Positions 61,194 through 64,000 of a stretch of 64,000 bases of DNA are shown here, piece after piece. Numbering within the stretch: the stretch's first letter is position 1; every line of letters begins with the position of its first letter. Below the pieces are notes generated by a model. It did no database searches. It was given only the letters and a program-made list of their open reading frames with translations, and was not told the DNA's origin. The translations under genes and the position numbers were made by a program. The DNA comes from Aliivibrio_A sp016764915 (lineage in GTDB: Bacteria; Pseudomonadota; Gammaproteobacteria; Enterobacterales; Vibrionaceae): contig OZ245058.1 of the NCBI GenBank assembly GCA_965224595.1, positions 1,116,001-1,180,000 on the forward strand, read 5' to 3'.

Positions 61194-62081
61194 ATGGATA
61201 CTATTATGATTCGACTCATTGTGCCTCTGTTCATTATTATTTCCTTACCATTTACTGGTTTTGCTAATGCTGAAACGGCAGTGCCCTCAGTACAAAGTAG
61301 CTCCGGAGAGAGCATTCATCAGAAACCTTTAGTTGAGCGGTATATTTTGGATGAATTAAAGTCCGTGCGCCATGACCTTCAGGATTTGGAACGAAAAATG
61401 GTCATTGAGATTACTGATAGGGAATTAGAGCTCGCCGATAAATCACTAAGTTATGCGAGTCTAACCGTTAACTACTTTTTTTATATCATTGCAGGTTTTG
61501 CCTCATTAATGGCAGTAGTCGGATGGCAATCACTGAAAGAGATCAGAACCAGCACCACCAAAATGGCAGAGCATCAGTTGCAAACTATCTCTAAACAGTA
61601 TGAAGATAAATTTAAAGCGTTGGAGCGGGATCTGAAGAAAAAGACGCGTGTTATTAGTGATAACAACAAACAGATTGAAATCATCAACGAAATTCATAAT
61701 TTGTGGCTTCGAGCGCAAGGCTCACAAACGGCAGAGCAGAGAATGGCAGTTTACGATGAGATTTTGAAAATTCGTCCTGGTGATTTAGAAGCATTAACCC
61801 ACAAAGCGGATGCTGCTATGGAGATTCGAGAGTTTCATTGGGCATTAAGTCTGTGTAATCGTGTACTGAAAGTCGATGATGCCAATGGTCATGCTCTGTA
61901 TCAACGAGCGTGTGCATACGCATGTTTAGGACTTGAAGCTCAAGCGATTGAAGATTTAGGACTGGCTTTGGCTAGCAGTAGCTCATTTCGTGAATTAGTG
62001 ACTGAAGAGGCTGACTTTGAAAACTTGAGAGGGCATCAACGTTTTGAGGATATTTTGGCTTCGATAGAGTTACAACGATAG
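61194..62081 (+). CDS. TPR-containing membrane protein
   Basis: This is a protein of about 295 residues. A signal-like N-terminus (residues 1 to 27, ending near FANAE) precedes a helical segment and a membrane segment at about 85 to 108. A coiled coil (115 to 160) and two to three TPR-like repeats (about 170 to 270) follow. It reads divergently from the YjfI-to-YjfC-type operon, sharing a 220-base regulatory region. The start is uncertain between ATG 61194 and 61206. Its TPRs suggest a protein-binding scaffold, perhaps of the envelope-stress cluster; this is inference. Confidence 0.75.
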   Translation: MDTIMIRLIVPLFIIISLPFTGFANAETAVPSVQSSSGESIHQKPLVERYILDELKSVRHDLQDLERKMVIEITDRELELADKSLSYASLTVNYFFYIIAGFASLMAVVGWQSLKEIRTSTTKMAEHQLQTISKQYEDKFKALERDLKKKTRVISDNNKQIEIINEIHNLWLRAQGSQTAEQRMAVYDEILKIRPGDLEALTHKADAAMEIREFHWALSLCNRVLKVDDANGHALYQRACAYACLGLEAQAIEDLGLALASSSSFRELVTEEADFENLRGHQRFEDILASIELQR

Positions 62082-62095
62082 TGGGAAGTAAATGA

Positions 62096-62123
62096 AGGTT
62101 TAGTATTTTTGGATACTAAACCT
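62096..62123 (+). terminator. Hairpin between convergent genes
   Basis: An eleven-base-pair perfect stem (AGGTTTAGTAT / ATACTAAACCT) with a six-base loop lies between the stops of the TPR protein gene and the glutaredoxin-like gene. No T run follows on either strand, so termination is uncertain. Confidence 0.45.
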
Positions 62124-62136
62124 GACAGATTGGTGG

Positions 62137-62496
62137 TTAAGCAAAACGCTGCTCAAGGTAAGCGATAATATCTTTTGACTCATACATCCAGGTGACTTGC
62201 TCATTTTCTTCAATGCGTAGACAAGGTACTTTTCTCGCGCCACCTTCACTAATTAATTCATCTTCCCATTTCTGCTCTTTTTTAAGATCTCTGGTCTCTA
62301 ACGGCAGAGAGAGGCGTTTAGCGCTTCGTCTTACTTTTACGCAAAACGGACAGCTATTAAATTGGTACAGTTTCAAAGCTTCAGTCTGTTGATTCACGTC
62401 AGACTGCTGCTCTGCAGAACGTTTGATGCCTCTAGGAGAGAACAGTGCGTTAAAGAACAGGATAAGAGCACCAAGGATAATTCGGATAAGTTTCAT
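62137..62496 (-). CDS. Glutaredoxin-like membrane-anchored protein
   Basis: This is a protein of about 119 residues with an N-terminal membrane anchor (residues 1 to 18) and a glutaredoxin/GST-N-like thioredoxin fold at about 40 to 119. The redox motif CPFC is in FNSCPFCVKVRRSAKRL and the cis-proline loop is KVPCLRIEENEQV. The anchor makes it a membrane-tethered thiol reductase candidate. ATG at 62496 follows an AGGA site and is preferred over a start 21 bases upstream. Confidence 0.85.
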   Translation of the reverse strand: MKLIRIILGALILFFNALFSPRGIKRSAEQQSDVNQQTEALKLYQFNSCPFCVKVRRSAKRLSLPLETRDLKKEQKWEDELISEGGARKVPCLRIEENEQVTWMYESKDIIAYLEQRFA

Positions 62497-62570
62497 TTTT
62501 GTAGTCCTATACAGCAAGAAAAGAGCGTAGAAAATAACATAATATCAATATAGATCTAGCTAATTTAACA

Positions 62571-62625
62571 AAAAAGCCCTTAATACACTCTCAACTAGAA
62601 AGAGAAACAGTATTAAGGGCTTTTT
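62571..62625 (-). terminator. Strong intrinsic terminator of rlmI
   Basis: A 16-base-pair stem (AAAAAGCCCTTAATAC pairing with GTATTAAGGGCTTTTT) has a 23-base loop. It lies 14 bases after the rlmI stop; the T run is on the minus strand. It could also protect the upstream glutaredoxin gene from read-through. Confidence 0.85.
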
Positions 62626-62638
62626 ATAGCGTTTGTTT

Positions 62639-63829
62639 TTAATTCACGTAACAAGCAAAACCTTTCAAGTAAAAACCTTCAGGGTAGGCGGTATTGATAG
62701 GGTGATCGGAAGCTTGCTCAAAACGTTCAATAAATTGCGCTGTACGACCAGCATCAAGAGCTGCATCGGCAATGATTTTTTGAAATAGAGGCTGGTCCAT
62801 CAATCCAGAACAGGAATAGGTCAGTAAAATACCTCCTGGATTTAATATTTGCATCGCCAGCATATTGATGTCTTTATACCCTCTACAGGCACCGTTTAAT
62901 TGCGATTTTGATTCAGCAAATTTTGGTGGGTCCATAATGATGACATCAAAAGTGGTGCCGTTTTCGCGATATTCACGCAGTAATTTAAAGACATCAGCAT
63001 TTAAAAATTCAGCACGTTCTGAGTCAAAGCCATTAAGCTCTACGTTAGCTTTTGCGGTATCAAGAGCCAACTGAGACACATCGGCATTAATGACCTTTTT
63101 AGCGCCACCTTTTAGAGCGTAAAGACCAAAGCCACCAGTGTATGAGAAGCAATTAAGAACTTTTTTATCCTTCACATATTTAACTGAGCGTTCACGGCTA
63201 TCACGCTGATCAAGATAGAAACCTGTTTTGTGGCCCTTTACGATGTTGACACTGATTTTTACACCGTTCTCTTCGATGACTACAGACTCAGGTGGCTCTT
63301 CACCATGAAGAACACCAGTGCGCTGTTTTAGCCCTTCTTTTTTGCGTACAGAGACATCAGAGCGTTCATAAATATTACACTCTGGATAACAGGTCTTTAA
63401 TGCTTCAACCAAATTGTCTCTTTGAGCTTCTGCACCCGCACTCAGCAGCTGACAGACTAAAAAATTCTGGTATCGATCAATCGTTATTCCTGGTAAACCA
63501 TCAGATTCGGCGGCGATCAACCGATAACCCGTTAGGCCATCACGAGTTGCTAATGTATCTCTAAGCGCTTGTGCTTGTTGCAAACGCTTGACAAAAAAGT
63601 CACTGTTGATCTGCTCTTGTTCATCAAATGTCCAGACTCGTACTCTAATCTGAGATTGTGGAGAAAATGCACCACGAGCGAGCCATTTGCCTTTATTATC
63701 AAAGACTTCAACTGTTTCACCCAGCTCAGGCTTGCCTTCGATTTTTTCAATGCCACGAGAGAATATCCAAGGGTGGCGACGAATTAAGGACTTATCGCGA
63801 CCTTTTACAAGATGAATAGCAATAGACAT
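62639..63829 (-). CDS. rlmI: 23S rRNA m5C1962 methyltransferase
   Basis: This 396-residue enzyme has the length of E. coli RlmI (396). It contains an N-terminal PUA domain (residues 1 to 90), an EEHP-like central part, and a C-terminal SAM-dependent methyltransferase. The SAM-binding region is LNCFSYTGGFGLYALKGGAK, with MDPPKFAESKSQ and the catalytic Cys in LTYSCSGLM. It methylates cytosine 1962 of 23S rRNA. The window's last feature, tusE, lies just upstream on the same strand. Confidence 0.95.
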   Translation of the reverse strand: MSIAIHLVKGRDKSLIRRHPWIFSRGIEKIEGKPELGETVEVFDNKGKWLARGAFSPQSQIRVRVWTFDEQEQINSDFFVKRLQQAQALRDTLATRDGLTGYRLIAAESDGLPGITIDRYQNFLVCQLLSAGAEAQRDNLVEALKTCYPECNIYERSDVSVRKKEGLKQRTGVLHGEEPPESVVIEENGVKISVNIVKGHKTGFYLDQRDSRERSVKYVKDKKVLNCFSYTGGFGLYALKGGAKKVINADVSQLALDTAKANVELNGFDSERAEFLNADVFKLLREYRENGTTFDVIIMDPPKFAESKSQLNGACRGYKDINMLAMQILNPGGILLTYSCSGLMDQPLFQKIIADAALDAGRTAQFIERFEQASDHPINTAYPEGFYLKGFACYVN

Positions 63830-63931
63830 AAAAGTTGCTCTGAATAGGGAATTGGAGGCGTATTCTCAAGCAAGTAGTGAGTAATTGCAAATAAACTCTG
63901 TGATCACTTAGTCTCAGTGTCAATTGGTTGA

Positions 63932-64000
63932 TTACAGACATTTTACCGGTTTGGGAAGCCCAGCCAGTTTCGTTGCTTGCTTCGCTGGACCTTTACGAAA
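63932..64000 (-). CDS. tusE: TusE / DsrC-family sulfur carrier, C-terminal 22 residues
   Basis: Only the 3' end is in the window. It encodes RKGPAKQATKLAGLPKPVKC-L preceded by F. This matches the end of E. coli TusE, including the C-terminal CysA (next to last residue), which accepts sulfur from TusBCD for 2-thiouridine synthesis in tRNA. Its stop codon (TAA) is 102 bases upstream of the rlmI start, so the two could share a transcript. The 5' part lies beyond the right window edge. Confidence 0.9.
   Translation of the reverse strand, partial: FRKGPAKQATKLAGLPKPVKCL

Noticed and set aside
1..64000. tRNA or rRNA genes
   Set aside because: No cloverleaf-like or conserved rRNA sequence was recognised by eye; a covariance-model scan would be needed to be certain.

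Overview
The window looks like a piece of a gammaproteobacterial chromosome, most likely Vibrionaceae. This is judged from the character of the proteins: a tusE-rlmI neighbourhood, a free-standing TfoX C-terminal domain, Gts-type glucose transport and a YjfI-to-YjfC membrane-stress cluster. No tRNA, rRNA or CRISPR array was recognised.

Region 1 (1 to about 23250) is the right-hand part of an integrated tailed phage, all on the + strand. It begins inside the lysis cassette (a partial i-spanin with a nested o-spanin lipoprotein). A lambda-type head module follows: small and large terminase, portal, a ClpP-protease/major-capsid fusion, a cement protein and joining proteins. Then comes a P2-type contractile tail module: V, W, J, I, fibre, fibre chaperone, sheath, tube, E with a -1 frameshift product, tape measure, U, X and D. 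The integrase overlaps the last tail gene, followed by a small HTH regulator and a PAAR protein with a hydrophobic C-terminus plus a membrane partner that looks like its immunity protein. Three intrinsic terminators split the structural operon. The left end of the prophage is outside the window and no att site could be defined.

Region 2 (about 23250 to 26650) is AT-rich and accessory. It holds an orphan membrane protein and a two-gene unit, a SatD-family protein and a DUF3307 membrane protein, preceded by five copies of a palindrome at an exact 28-bp spacing. This is the strongest candidate in the window for an undescribed system.

Region 3 (26650 to 39650) is a string of small transcription units: an MFS transporter, a cupin, two diguanylate cyclases (one TPR-GAF-GGDEF, one GAF-GGDEF), PpiB, a TfoX C-terminal protein, three GNAT acetyltransferases (one SpeG-like), a Crp/Fnr regulator with a DUF2892 membrane protein, MurQ, an orphan ParA and a Nudix-PAP2 fusion whose PAP2 half lacks its catalytic histidines.

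Region 4 (39880 to 53910) carries a large fused NAD(P)H-linked formate dehydrogenase, a NYN-domain protein, and a two-component system directly upstream of a complete CUT1 sugar ABC transporter. The last arrangement matches GltR/GtrS with GtsABCD of Pseudomonas. A FapA-family (DUF342) protein ends the region.

Region 5 (53960 to 64000, mostly - strand) has a solute-binding-protein gene broken by one in-frame amber codon. It is followed by a seven-gene operon (DUF2170, PspA, K+ channel, DUF2491, DUF350, DUF1190 lipoprotein, glutathionylspermidine-synthase-like) that equals E. coli yjfIJKLMC with a channel gene added. A divergent TPR membrane protein, a glutaredoxin-like protein, rlmI and the last 22 codons of tusE complete the window.
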